Numbered from the stretch's first letter, positions 8,521 to 16,908 are shown. The stretch is 42,900 nucleotides of DNA from CBHTSZ01 sp966095765 (GCA_966095765.1 CBHTSZ010000006.1:1-42900), one strand, 5' to 3'. The notes: generated from the letters alone by a model not told the origin. Made by a program: numbers and translations.

Positions 8521-8805
8521 TTACTCTGTTTTCTCGTTTTTATCTGGAACAAAATATTCGATACGACCAAGCTGATCGCGTTTAGTTTTCTTAATGACAT
8601 TGAGATGCCAACCATCCGGATATCGGTCGGTGAGCGCAAGTGCAACGCGGCTCATCTTGACGCGGCTTGCCGGCGTCAGGGCAGGATTTTCAGGGTTATG
8701 GATTTCCCAGTGACCATTCTCAGTAGAGGGCTCGACGTGAGGGAGTTCGTCCGAACCATGCTCTGCTGCCGTAACCGGTAAATGCTGTAAATGTTTTTCT
8801 GTCAT
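8521..8805 (-). CDS. Small hypothetical protein
   Basis: A 94-aa soluble protein without recognised domains; its central part (RVALALTDRYPDGWHLNVIK) looks folded. The frame is open upstream to 8847, but the promoter at 8827-8855 should start transcription near 8820, so the ATG at 8805, with AAGGA upstream, is the supported start. It forms a likely two-gene unit with the acidic protein downstream. Confidence 0.65.
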   Translation of the reverse strand: MTEKHLQHLPVTAAEHGSDELPHVEPSTENGHWEIHNPENPALTPASRVKMSRVALALTDRYPDGWHLNVIKKTKRDQLGRIEYFVPDKNEKTE

Positions 8806-8826
8806 AGGAGTGATCCTTATACTTCC

Positions 8827-8855
8827 ATTTAAGCATAAAAGTGACAAAAAGTCAA
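8827..8855 (-). promoter_or_regulatory. Promoter (TTGACT-17-TTAAAT, TGC extended)
   Basis: Minus-strand TTGACT (8850-8855) and TTAAAT (8827-8832) are separated by exactly 17 nt, with TGC in front of the -10. It fixes the start of the following gene at the ATG at 8805. Confidence 0.65.
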
Positions 8856-8864
8856 TATAAGTAG

Positions 8865-9248
8865 CTAGCGCCAGTTGCGTTCGATCTCATGGATCTTGTC
8901 GTGGTCGAGCCCGTAAAAATGGGCAATCTCGTGCCAGAGCGTGTGCTTGATCTGGCGATAGAACGTTTCCTCGTCATGCGAAACTGCAAGTAGCGGGTAT
9001 TTGAACAAAGTTATCTTGTCCGGAAGCACGAGGTTATACCCCGCCCCGCGACGTGGGAGCGGTATCCCTTCATAGAGACCAAGTAAGAGCGAATCACCAC
9101 GAAGGCGCAGTTTGGCGGTCTGGTGCTGGTCGGGAGCATCAGCATACGTGATGACGATGTTGTCGAGGTGTGTCACGTAGCGCTCAGGCATCTCGTCGAT
9201 TGCCCGCGAGATGAGTTTGGCAAATTCCTCGTCTGATACGTCATGCAT
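8865..9248 (-). CDS. Small zincin-like metallopeptidase (PF06262-type)
   Basis: A 127-aa protein ending in HEIAHFYGLDH at about 106-116, an HExxHxxGxxH zinc-binding site with all three histidines present. Size and C-terminal motif position fit the short zincin_1/DUF1025 family, whose substrates are not well known. There is no signal peptide, so it should be cytoplasmic. A TATACT element lies 8 nt before the ATG and there is no ribosome site, suggesting a leaderless mRNA. The terminator hairpin of the GC-rich cassette sits about 15 nt upstream of that -10, so no normal -35 is left. Confidence 0.85.
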   Translation of the reverse strand: MHDVSDEEFAKLISRAIDEMPERYVTHLDNIVITYADAPDQHQTAKLRLRGDSLLLGLYEGIPLPRRGAGYNLVLPDKITLFKYPLLAVSHDEETFYRQIKHTLWHEIAHFYGLDHDKIHEIERNWR

Positions 9249-9256
9249 ACCGCTTT

Positions 9257-9262
9257 AGTATA
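9257..9262 (-). promoter_or_regulatory. -10 element (TATACT) for the zincin gene
   Basis: TATACT on the minus strand ends 8 nt before the ATG at 9248. The spacer and -35 positions fall in the hairpin at 9278-9312. Confidence 0.45.
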
Positions 9263-9277
9263 CCCTGCTTGCGTTTT

Positions 9278-9312
9278 AAAGGGGGCGTCGGTTGATACCA
9301 GACGCCCCCTTT
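9278..9312 (-). terminator. GC-rich terminator hairpin of the 9332-9598 cassette
   Basis: Twelve-bp perfect arms, AAAGGGGGCGTC and GACGCCCCCTTT, enclose an 11-nt loop. The T tract after it on the minus strand is short. It lies 20 nt after the stop of the GC-rich gene. Confidence 0.75.
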
Positions 9313-9331
9313 GCGGGGTGTGTAGTACAGG

Positions 9332-9598
9332 TCACCGGAGAACCACCTCGAGCCCCTTCAGCTCCTGCTCGATGTTCCTCAGCGCCGCTTCGCCGACGAT
9401 GGCACCGTTGTTGTCCGGCATCACCGTCTGCAGCGACATGGGCAGCGGCTCCATCGCGTCCGCGGCGATGTCGTAGAGGATGGAGCGGACGTCCCGTGCA
9501 GCTGAGGCCGGCTTGGCCAGCTCCCCCTGGATGCGCTGCCGCGCCGTGGCGATCGCTTCGAGCATCGGTGTGTTCTGCGTCGTGAGTGTCGTGTTCAC
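9332..9598 (-). CDS. GC-rich orphan gene, 88-aa protein of unknown function
   Basis: No family recognised. The product is mainly helical and Ala/Glu/Leu-rich, with no membrane segment. Base composition is clearly higher in GC than the neighbours, with C/G in most third positions. The frame extends to a GTG at 9607, but that codon overlaps the Shine-Dalgarno. The GTG at 9598 sits 8 nt after GGGAGG and is the better start. It has its own promoter (9691-9719), a leader of about 85 nt and a strong terminator, so it is an independent unit between ileS and the zincin gene. Codon use suggests acquisition from a GC-rich donor. Confidence 0.7.
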   Translation of the reverse strand: MNTTLTTQNTPMLEAIATARQRIQGELAKPASAARDVRSILYDIAADAMEPLPMSLQTVMPDNNGAIVGEAALRNIEQELKGLEVVLR

Positions 9599-9690
9599 GG
9601 CACTCACCTCCCTTCGGTTGGTTATACGAGGAATGTGCCTTACCTAAACTCTTTCACCGACGGTGTTTGTGTTACCTAGATAATACCCCT

Positions 9691-9719
9691 GTTATACGCC
9701 TATAGCTGGACCGGGTCAA
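9691..9719 (-). promoter_or_regulatory. Cassette promoter (TTGACC-17-TATAAC)
   Basis: Minus-strand TTGACC (9714-9719) and TATAAC (9691-9696) are 17 nt apart. It is AT-rich like host DNA, although the gene it drives is GC-rich. It starts just after the end of ileS. Confidence 0.75.
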
Positions 9720-9751
9720 TACTGTTTTAGGGGACGACGTCCGCGAAGCAC

Positions 9752-12592
9752 CTAAACCCTCTGGAGGTGGATCGTCAGTGATTCACCTTCGATTTTGACC
9801 ACCTGCTCGTTCTCGGCTGCTGCGCCGAGGGTATTGGCGAGCGTTTCAGCTTTGATCGTCTCGGCATGCTCGTCGATAGCTTTCGCAAGCTCCTCGGCAT
9901 CAGTTTTGAGGCTCAGCACGATACGGTCGTCAACGTTAAGGCCGGCGCTCTTGCGAGCCGACTGTACGTGTCGGATAACTTCACGCATGAGGCCTTCGCG
10001 TTTCAGCTCGGGGGTTAGCGCCTCATCCAGTGCAACGTCATCGCCAACCTTGACGGCCTTCACGTTGAGCTCATCCATCAGGATCGGCTCAAAATCGACG
10101 TGGCTGCCTAGTTGCGGCACCGTAACACTCGCAAGTGGTTGACGAACCTTGAGGCCGGCCTTGGCGCGAAGACTGAGACCAACATTCACATACTCACGCA
10201 CCTGCTCCATGTCATTCATGACAAGCTCATTCACCTGACCAGCAGGTAGCCAGTCCTTGAGGTGGATCGACTCGGCATCACCCGTCAAGTTGTGATATAG
10301 CTCCTCGGCGAGGAATGGTGTGAACGGCGCAAGGACGTAAGCAAGTCGGACGAGCACGTAATGCAACGTTCGGTACGCCATCTCTTTGTCGTTATCATCC
10401 TCTGATTTCCAGAAACGGCGGCGTGAGCGTCGCACATACCAGTTGCTGGCGTCGTCGAGGAACGGTAGGATCGGACTGATTGCGTCCGGAATATTGTAGG
10501 CGTCCATGTTTTTTTCAACTTCAGCCACGAGCTGATGCATGCGTGAAATGATCCAGATATCGAGCGGGTTTTTAGCCTCACTGAGCGGATCGGCCAACGT
10601 GCCGTCATACTCCCACCCATCAACTTCGGCGTACATCGTAAAGAAGTCGTACATGTTCCAGACCATACTGAGCTTGCGTGCGACATCACCCACCTCTTTG
10701 TCCTGGAGCGCAAAGTCTTCGCCGTTCAGGAGCGGGCTCGAAAGCAGCAAGAAGCGGAGGCTGTCAGCGCTGAACTTGTCCATCAGCTCGTTCGGATCGG
10801 TGTAGTTGCCGTATGACTTACTCATCTTGCGACCGTCATTACCGGCGACGTTACCGGTCACGATGACGTTCTTGAATGAATTCTCGCCGAATAGCGCAAC
10901 GCTCATGGCGTGCATGTAGTAGAACCACGCGCGGACCTGGCCGATATACTCAACGATGAAGTCACCCGGGAAGTTCGCCTCGAACTTTTCCTTGTTCTCG
11001 AACGGATAGTGGAATTGCGCAAACGGCATAGAGCCAGCCTCAAACCAACTGTCCATCACCTTGTCGATGCGAGTATACTCTTCACCGTCGATCGTGAACT
11101 TCACGTCGTCGATCCATGGACGGTGATAGTCTTCGAGCTCGATACCGCTCAGTTCCTTGAGTTCGGCATAAGACCCAACGACACGCACCTTGCCTGACGG
11201 TGACTTCCAGACCGGCATCGCAGTCGCCCAGAAACGGTCACGCGAGATGTTCCAGTCCGGTGCCTGCTCAACAGTTTTTGCAAAACGGCCGTTCTTGACG
11301 TGAGTCGGGAACCAGTTGATCGGCTCGTTTTTCTCAAGCATCTTGGCGCGCTGGCCTTCGATGTCCATAAACCAGCTCGGGTGCGCGCGGTACATAAGCT
11401 TGGTGCCACAGCGGTGACAGTGTGGATAGCTGTGACGGATGTAGTCGATCTTCCAAACGACACCACGTTCTTTGAGGTCCTTCGCGATCTGCTTGTTCAC
11501 TTCCCAAACGTTCTGCCCCTTCCAATCGCCTTCCGTAAAGAAGCCGTTTTGGTCGATGGTGTGAACTGCTGGAAAACCTTCTTTCTTTGCAAGCTCAAAG
11601 TCCTCTTCACCGTAGGTCGGCGCGAGGTGCACGATACCGGTCCCCGCCTCGGTCTCGACGTAATCAGCGTGCCAGACCTTGTGGGCGTTTTCGCCGCGGT
11701 CGACAAAGAGTGGTCGGTATTCGAGGCCAACCAGCTCAGCGCCCGAGTACTCACCGAGTACCTGGTAATCAAGCGGGGCGTGCTTTTCATCGGTAAAGAC
11801 TTTTTCGACGAGGTCTTTTGCAACGACAAACACTTCACCGTCACACTCAACTTCGCTGTAGGTGACGTCTTTGTTAACGGCCAGTGCGGTGTTCGCAGGC
11901 AGCGTCCATGGCGTCGTCGTCCAGGCGAGGAGGTTGCGGCCGTCGTCGAGCTTGAACTTTACGTAGACGCTCGGGTCGGTGACGTCCTGGTAGGCACCGG
12001 CGTCCATAGTGACCTCAGCCTTGCTGAGCGGCGTGCCGTCGAGGGTACAGTACATGAGCACCTTTTCGCCTTCGTAGATCTTGCCCGACTCAAAGAGGGT
12101 CTTGAACGCCCACCAGATAGACTCCATGTAGTCCTTATCCATGGTTTTGTACGCGCCCTTGAACTCAACCCAGCGGCCGATACGGTCGATAACGTCTTCC
12201 CATTCACTACTGGTTTGTACCATGTTCTCACGGGTGGCGTTGATGTACTTTTCGATACCGTACTCGATGACTTCTTGGCGCGAATGGATACCGAGCTTTT
12301 TCTCCGTGAAACGTTCAGCCGGCAGACCGTGGCAATCCCAGCCCCAGACACGTTCGACGCGCTTGCCTTTCATTGTTTGGTAGCGCGGGACGGCGTCTTT
12401 GACGATCGAACTGAGTAATGTCCCGTGATGTGGCACTCCAGAGATAAACGGCGGTCCGTCATAAAAGACATATGCGTTATCTTTTGACCGCTGTTCGACC
12501 GACTTCTCAAACGTTCGGTCCTGTTTCCAGCGCTGCACCCAGTCTTTTTCGTACTCGAGCGCGCGACGACGTGATCCTGACTTAAACTTCAT
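9752..12592 (-). CDS. ileS: Isoleucyl-tRNA synthetase
   Basis: Class I synthetase charging tRNA-Ile. The HIGH-type signature is PHHG at about 54-57 and the KMSKS loop reads GRKMSKSYGN near residue 600. The GWDCHGLPAE block and WTTTPWTLPANTA of the editing domain are intact. At 946 aa it is full-length, and the C-terminus lacks the four-Cys zinc finger of the common bacterial type, so it probably belongs to the eukaryote-like IleS class. That subclass call is inference. Start: AAAGGAG eight nt before the ATG at 12592. Expression should be controlled by the T-box leader directly upstream. A weak hairpin (TTTAGG/CCTAAA) follows the stop. Confidence 0.96.
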   Translation of the reverse strand: MKFKSGSRRRALEYEKDWVQRWKQDRTFEKSVEQRSKDNAYVFYDGPPFISGVPHHGTLLSSIVKDAVPRYQTMKGKRVERVWGWDCHGLPAERFTEKKLGIHSRQEVIEYGIEKYINATRENMVQTSSEWEDVIDRIGRWVEFKGAYKTMDKDYMESIWWAFKTLFESGKIYEGEKVLMYCTLDGTPLSKAEVTMDAGAYQDVTDPSVYVKFKLDDGRNLLAWTTTPWTLPANTALAVNKDVTYSEVECDGEVFVVAKDLVEKVFTDEKHAPLDYQVLGEYSGAELVGLEYRPLFVDRGENAHKVWHADYVETEAGTGIVHLAPTYGEEDFELAKKEGFPAVHTIDQNGFFTEGDWKGQNVWEVNKQIAKDLKERGVVWKIDYIRHSYPHCHRCGTKLMYRAHPSWFMDIEGQRAKMLEKNEPINWFPTHVKNGRFAKTVEQAPDWNISRDRFWATAMPVWKSPSGKVRVVGSYAELKELSGIELEDYHRPWIDDVKFTIDGEEYTRIDKVMDSWFEAGSMPFAQFHYPFENKEKFEANFPGDFIVEYIGQVRAWFYYMHAMSVALFGENSFKNVIVTGNVAGNDGRKMSKSYGNYTDPNELMDKFSADSLRFLLLSSPLLNGEDFALQDKEVGDVARKLSMVWNMYDFFTMYAEVDGWEYDGTLADPLSEAKNPLDIWIISRMHQLVAEVEKNMDAYNIPDAISPILPFLDDASNWYVRRSRRRFWKSEDDNDKEMAYRTLHYVLVRLAYVLAPFTPFLAEELYHNLTGDAESIHLKDWLPAGQVNELVMNDMEQVREYVNVGLSLRAKAGLKVRQPLASVTVPQLGSHVDFEPILMDELNVKAVKVGDDVALDEALTPELKREGLMREVIRHVQSARKSAGLNVDDRIVLSLKTDAEELAKAIDEHAETIKAETLANTLGAAAENEQVVKIEGESLTIHLQRV

Positions 12593-12616
12593 GGCTTCTC
12601 CTTTGTTAGAAAATAT

Positions 12617-12797
12617 AAAAATCCCTTCTTAGCTACTGGAACCCACTAGGGGCGGTACCATCCAGTTTCTAAGAAAGGATTCTTAGCACTTATTTCGCTT
12701 GATCTAACGGGTCAATACCGACAGGTTCTACTAAGCAAACAGCTGTTCTTCCTGCTCCGCATCAAAGATTCGTGGGTGATAGCCACTCAAACGGATT
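12617..12797 (-). ncRNA. T-box riboswitch in the ileS leader
   Basis: Read on the minus strand, positions 12666-12635 form the T-box antiterminator. ACTGGA pairs with TCCAGT, the seven-base bulge is TGGTACC (12654-12660), which binds the tRNA NCCA end, and an inner CCC/GGG helix has a TAGT loop. Flanking arms AATCCTTTCTTAG (12669-12681) and CTAAGAAGGGATT with a T run (12617-12632) can form the terminator. An alternative hairpin (12669-12686) competes for the same 5' arm. Upstream sequence fits a Stem I. I see two candidate Ile specifiers, ATC at 12701-12703 and ATT near 12713, and cannot choose. Uncharged tRNA-Ile should switch ileS on. Confidence 0.85.
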
Positions 12798-12803
12798 AAG
12801 GCT

Positions 12804-12832
12804 ATTTTACCCTGTTTTACGCCTTAGGCAAA
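12804..12832 (-). promoter_or_regulatory. ileS T-box promoter (TTTGCC-17-TAAAAT)
   Basis: Minus-strand TTTGCC (12827-12832) and TAAAAT (12804-12809) with a 17-nt spacer overlap the end of the VKOR gene. Initiation near 12797 gives a leader of about 205 nt, the right length for a T-box. Confidence 0.6.
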
Positions 12833-13447
12833 GAGGGCTTCGCCGAACTGCAGGAAGACGAGCACTGTCATAACGAGGAGCCAGGCGCCGACGATCAGCT
12901 TGTCATAGTCCTTGTCGAGGAAATTTTGAACTCGTTTGTTGAGCTTCTTGTCGAAACCAAAGTTATTTTGGCGCAGGTTATACCGAAGCAGTGTCTCAAA
13001 TATAACGGTAGTCGACAGTGTCACCACGAGACACCACGGACAGAGAATCTGGATGACGTAGACGCTCTGGAAAAAGAGCCAGTACGCAAAGAGGAGGCCA
13101 AGTCCGTAAAAGACCTGGGCTGTAACGAGATAGGCGCGAGTATACTTCACCCCGAGCAGGCCGCCCATCGCAACAGCGATCACGATCGCGAAGCCCATGA
13201 TGCCAAGGTAGCTGTTCGGAAAGCCAAACACGCTCGCCTGCGGCGTCTTCATGACGCTAGCACAGTTGAGTACGAGGTTTACGCTACAACTGAGTTGCGC
13301 ATCAGGATTTTTGATGATCTCAAGCTTTTCGACTGACAGCACAAATGCCGCAAGAAACGCCACGATCGCAAAGACGAGCATCGTACCGAACAACCATGTA
13401 TCGCTCTTCTTGGCCATATCTGCTGATCCAAAAAACTTACTAAGCAT
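12824..13447 (-). CDS. VKOR-family integral membrane disulfide-forming protein
   Basis: Bacterial vitamin K epoxide reductase homologues re-oxidise thioredoxin-like partners using quinone. From the ATG at 13447 (207 aa) there are about five hydrophobic helices. The loop cysteines C54 and C62 (SCSVNLVLNC) and the active-site C136-P-W-C139 are all present. The frame is open to 13573, but the extra N-terminus overlaps the upstream gene and is not family-like. The start overlaps the end of the thioredoxin-like gene by 8 nt, so the two are coupled and probably form a redox pair for exported proteins. An ATG at 13417 (MAKKSD) is an alternative start. Confidence 0.9.
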   Translation of the reverse strand: MLSKFFGSADMAKKSDTWLFGTMLVFAIVAFLAAFVLSVEKLEIIKNPDAQLSCSVNLVLNCASVMKTPQASVFGFPNSYLGIMGFAIVIAVAMGGLLGVKYTRAYLVTAQVFYGLGLLFAYWLFFQSVYVIQILCPWCLVVTLSTTVIFETLLRYNLRQNNFGFDKKLNKRVQNFLDKDYDKLIVGAWLLVMTVLVFLQFGEALFA

Positions 13448-13697
13448 AGTAGGAAACCTCCGAAATAGTTGGTAATGGCAAACCACGCCACACATTTTGT
13501 AAGATACCGTTATCGTCGAGTGAGACAATGCTCGGATACTCGACAATGTCGTATGTCGTACAGAGCTGAGCACCGTCAGGCGTCTCAGGATTGACCGTTT
13601 CGATTACCCTGCCGGTTTGGCGGGTAAAGTCATGCATGAACGTTTCGACCGCCCTCGCGTGGTCACTCGCTTCTTTGTACACCACAAATGTTCGCAT
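13440..13697 (-). CDS. Thioredoxin-fold protein lacking the CxxC motif
   Basis: An 85-aa protein with the thioredoxin layout: strand TFVVYKEAS, helix, strand VIETVNPE, then TTYDIVEYPSIV, whose Pro corresponds to the cis-Pro of the fold, and a final strand VSLDDNG. The position where CxxC belongs holds only EASDHA; a single Cys remains (C46). There is no signal peptide. It overlaps the VKOR gene, which implies a link with disulfide chemistry, perhaps as a binding or regulatory subunit rather than a reductase. A TACAGT element lies 6 nt before the ATG and no ribosome site is seen. Confidence 0.75.
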   Translation of the reverse strand: MRTFVVYKEASDHARAVETFMHDFTRQTGRVIETVNPETPDGAQLCTTYDIVEYPSIVSLDDNGILQNVWRGLPLPTISEVSYYA

Positions 13698-13703
13698 AGC
13701 TTC

Positions 13704-13709
13704 ACTGTA
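13704..13709 (-). promoter_or_regulatory. -10 element (TACAGT) for the thioredoxin-like/VKOR pair
   Basis: Minus-strand TACAGT ends 6 nt before the ATG, consistent with a leaderless mRNA. The -35 is weak. Confidence 0.35.
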
Positions 13710-13727
13710 CCATAAAAACGGCCATGC

Positions 13728-14051
13728 TTAGTGGTCGATCGACCACTCATAGCCCACGCGTGACTCGCCTGCGCCAAGCAGCTTCACCCACTCATTTGCC
13801 TGCGTGTGCAGCTCCATGTGCGTACCGACCACTGTCATGCCAACCGCGATGCGACCGCATGGCTGCATAACGCGTACCGCAGTATTTAGGACCGTTTCTG
13901 GCTCGTTGGCTCGTAGCTTGTCAAACGCTTCAGCGATTGCTTGAACGTCGTCTTCGGTATGCTCTCTGCCCTGCAAGCCACGAAGCTCCATACCCCGCAC
14001 TTGCGGACGCTCAACGTGGCGAAATGGTAATTTTTCTACATCCCCATCCAT
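13728..14051 (-). CDS. Hypothetical protein downstream of nrdJ
   Basis: A 107-aa soluble protein with no recognised family. The C-terminal half (VGMTVVGTHMELHTQANEWVKLLGAG) looks like an alternating strand-helix fold. A ribosome site AAAAGGAAAAA precedes the ATG. It follows nrdJ on the same strand after a hairpin. A perfect 16-bp palindrome, GTGGTCGATCGACCAC (13731-13746), overlaps its last codons; with the T5 run further on it may serve as a terminator. Confidence 0.6.
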   Translation of the reverse strand: MDGDVEKLPFRHVERPQVRGMELRGLQGREHTEDDVQAIAEAFDKLRANEPETVLNTAVRVMQPCGRIAVGMTVVGTHMELHTQANEWVKLLGAGESRVGYEWSIDH

Positions 14052-14073
14052 ATGTTTTTTCCTTTTACCCAGC

Positions 14074-14102
14074 GAAACCGCCTAGGGTTGCTAGGCGGTT
14101 TC
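14074..14102 (-). terminator. Hairpin after nrdJ (no T tract)
   Basis: The 12-bp arms GAAACCGCCTAG and CTAGGCGGTTTC with a 5-nt loop lie 19 nt after the nrdJ stop. No T run follows on either strand, so it may protect or end the mRNA inefficiently. Confidence 0.55.
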
Positions 14103-14121
14103 GTGGTTGGTTTGCTATATC

Positions 14122-16908
14122 TTAGCTACAACCCGTCGTGCTACCACAGCTCGTACAGACGTAACAGCTTCCGGCGCGCTGCGTGACATTACCACAGTTA
14201 CTACAGAGTGGTGAACTGCCGTCAGCAACCTTCAGTTCAGCGCGAGCGGTGCGAAGCGTTGCTTCTTTTGGCTCGTCCTTTGGCAGGTCGGCTGGAACAA
14301 CGTCAGCCGGCTTCGCTTCTTCGAACGTGACATCCGTTGGAGCTTCGCTTGCGCCGTCGAGCAGACTCGCCTGCTGAGCTTCAAGTTCTGCTTCGAGGTC
14401 TTCGAGACTCGCGAGGCCGAGCTCGAGGCGGTCATCGATGTTCAAGTACTCGAGAGCGAGTCGACGGAAGATGTAGTCAACGATGCTCGTCGCGGTCTTG
14501 ATGTCTGGGTCGTCCGTTGAACCGAATGGCGCGAAGTTGGTTGAGCTCATGCCCTTGACGTATGCCTTGAGCGGCACGCCGTACTGGAGACCGTAACTGA
14601 CTGAGCGGCCGAAGGCATCCATAAGACCTGCAAGCGTTGAGCCCATCTTGGCAACCGTGATGAAGATCTCACCCGGCTGACCATCTTCGAATTCACCAAC
14701 CGTCACGTAACCCTTGAGATCAGAAATCTTGAACTCGATCGTCTTTGACGTACGGACACGTGGCAGTTCACGACGAACGTTGCTGTGAATGACCTTTTCG
14801 ATAACCTTTGGCTCTTCCTTTTTCTGCTCTTTTTTATCAGAGAGCGGCTGGCCAACCTTTGAGCCGTCACGGTAGATAGCAACCGCCTTCAGGCCGAGCT
14901 TCCAGCTGTCGAGGTGAAGCTGTTCGACATCTTCGACAGATACTTCTTTTGGCATGTTGACGGTCTTGCTGATCGCACCTGAGATGAACGGCTGTACTGC
15001 ACCCATCATAGTCACGTGGCCCATGTAGTGGATGGCGTTGTCGCCAACTGCACAGGCAAAGACGTCGTAGTCAGACTCTTTGAGGCTTGGTGCGCCAACG
15101 ACAGTACCGTGCTCGTGGATGTAGTCAACGATCGCCTCGGCTTCAGCCTTGCTGTATCCGAGGGTCTTGAGAGCGCGTGGAATAGTCTGGTTGACGATCA
15201 CCATGCTGCCACCACCCACGAGTGTCTTGAACTTAGTGAGGCTGAAGTCAGGCTCGATACCGGTCGTATCACAGTCCATCATGAAGCCGATCGTACCAGT
15301 TGGCGCGAGGACTGATGCCTGTGAGTTACGGACACCATATTTGTCACCGAGCTCAACCGCATCGTCCCAGACTTCTGCAGCAGCGCTGAGGAGATCCTCT
15401 GAAACGAGGCTTGCGTCAATGTTATTAACAGCGTCACGGTGCTTCTTGAGGACGCGGTTCATACCTTCAGCATCCTTCTTGTAGCCGGCAAACGGACCGA
15501 CGCGCTTGGCAATACGGGCACTGGTTGCGTAGCTGTGACCAGTCATGATGGCGGTGAGGGCTGCTGCGAATGCACGGCCCTCGGCTGAGTCGTATGGAAG
15601 GCCCTTAGCCATCAGGGTTGCACCGAGGTTCGCGTAACCGATACCGAGCTCGCGGTAGGCACGGGCATTCTTGTCGATACCTTCAGTTGGGTACTCACTG
15701 TAGCCCACGAGGATTTCCTGTGCGAGGAAGATCGTCTCAACTGTGTGCTTGTAGGCTTCGATGTCGTAGGTTCCGTCGTTTCGGAGGAACTTGAGTAGGT
15801 TCAGTGAAGCGAGGTTACAGGCAGAGTTGTCGAGGTGCATGTATTCAGAACATGGGTTCGAGCCGTTGATACGACCTGCTTTTGGTGTCGTGTGCCAGTC
15901 GTTAATCGTCGTGTCGAACTGCATACCTGGGTCTGCTGATTCCCACGCCGCTTCAGCTACTTGGCGGAAGAGTTCCCGCGCCTTGACGGTCTTGTAGACC
16001 TTGCCGTCTTTCACGCCCTTGAGATCCCAGTCTTCGTCGTTTTCAACGGCTTTCATAAAGTCGTCGTTAACACGGACAGAGTTGTTGGCGTTCTGGTACT
16101 GGATAGACACCATGTCTTTGCCATTAAGACCCATATCGAAGCCGTTTTCAGCGAGCACGAAGGCTTTGCGCTCTTCGCGTGCTTTACACCAGATGAATTC
16201 TTCGATGTCTGGGTGGTCGATATTGAGGATGACCATCTTTGCCGCTCGGCGGGTCTTGCCACCGCTCTGGATGGTACCGGCGCTTGAGTCTGCACCACGC
16301 ATAAAGCTGACTGGACCAGATGCCTTACCACCAGAGCTGCTGAGCGACTCAACGCTTGAACGGATAGCTGAGAGGTTAAGACCGGCGCCAGAACCGCCCT
16401 TGAAGATCATGCCTTCTTCGCGGTACCAGTTGAGGATGCTTGGGAGGGTGTCTTCTACCTTGAGGATGAAACAAGCACTCGCCTGCTGTGATCGGTCAGG
16501 CGTACCAATATTGAACCAGACAGGGCTGTTAAAGGCTGCGCGCTGCGTCGCGAGGATGTATTTGAGTTCGGCGTTAAAGGTGTCAGCTTCGTCTTCTGAT
16601 GCAAAGTAGCCGTTGTCGTAACCGTGGCGAGTCACAGTGTCAACGACACGGTTGATCAGGTCCTTGAGACCCTTCTCGCGCTGTGGAGTACCAGGGGTAC
16701 CGTAAAAGTATTTCTGAGCAACGATGTTGATTGCGTTTTGTGACCAAAAGTCAGGAAACTCAACGTCTTGCTGCTCAAAGACTACCTTGCCAGTTGCTGG
16801 GTTTACGATCTTTGATTCTCGTTTTACCCAATTCAGCTGATCGTACGGATGCGTACCAGCCTCTGTGAAATATCGCGCAACACTAAGCGCGGACACGGTC
16901 TGTGCCAT
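14122..16908 (-). CDS. nrdJ: Class II (adenosylcobalamin-dependent) ribonucleotide reductase
   Basis: Makes deoxyribonucleotides from ribonucleotides with a B12-generated thiyl radical, without oxygen dependence. The 10-stranded barrel signatures are present: SACFILKVED, the finger-loop region NPCSEYMHLDNSACNLASLNL with the radical Cys, and LAPTGTIGFMMDCDTTGIEP. The C-terminus ends in CSNCG-CYVCTSCGSTTGC, a Cys-rich tail that supplies reducing equivalents and probably binds zinc. At 928 aa it is a full-length NrdJ. GAGGAGGG precedes the ATG. It follows nrdR after 93 nt without a terminator, so NrdR probably regulates it. As the cell is unlikely to make B12, cofactor scavenging is implied (inference). 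Confidence 0.95.
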   Translation of the reverse strand: MAQTVSALSVARYFTEAGTHPYDQLNWVKRESKIVNPATGKVVFEQQDVEFPDFWSQNAINIVAQKYFYGTPGTPQREKGLKDLINRVVDTVTRHGYDNGYFASEDEADTFNAELKYILATQRAAFNSPVWFNIGTPDRSQQASACFILKVEDTLPSILNWYREEGMIFKGGSGAGLNLSAIRSSVESLSSSGGKASGPVSFMRGADSSAGTIQSGGKTRRAAKMVILNIDHPDIEEFIWCKAREERKAFVLAENGFDMGLNGKDMVSIQYQNANNSVRVNDDFMKAVENDEDWDLKGVKDGKVYKTVKARELFRQVAEAAWESADPGMQFDTTINDWHTTPKAGRINGSNPCSEYMHLDNSACNLASLNLLKFLRNDGTYDIEAYKHTVETIFLAQEILVGYSEYPTEGIDKNARAYRELGIGYANLGATLMAKGLPYDSAEGRAFAAALTAIMTGHSYATSARIAKRVGPFAGYKKDAEGMNRVLKKHRDAVNNIDASLVSEDLLSAAAEVWDDAVELGDKYGVRNSQASVLAPTGTIGFMMDCDTTGIEPDFSLTKFKTLVGGGSMVIVNQTIPRALKTLGYSKAEAEAIVDYIHEHGTVVGAPSLKESDYDVFACAVGDNAIHYMGHVTMMGAVQPFISGAISKTVNMPKEVSVEDVEQLHLDSWKLGLKAVAIYRDGSKVGQPLSDKKEQKKEEPKVIEKVIHSNVRRELPRVRTSKTIEFKISDLKGYVTVGEFEDGQPGEIFITVAKMGSTLAGLMDAFGRSVSYGLQYGVPLKAYVKGMSSTNFAPFGSTDDPDIKTATSIVDYIFRRLALEYLNIDDRLELGLASLEDLEAELEAQQASLLDGASEAPTDVTFEEAKPADVVPADLPKDEPKEATLRTARAELKVADGSSPLCSNCGNVTQRAGSCYVCTSCGSTTGCS

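Noticed and set aside
11300..12418. A 372-codon open frame on the plus strand
   Set aside because: It lies wholly antisense to ileS, whose motifs are intact; its residues show no domain, and it has no promoter or ribosome site. It is a shadow of GC-biased codons.
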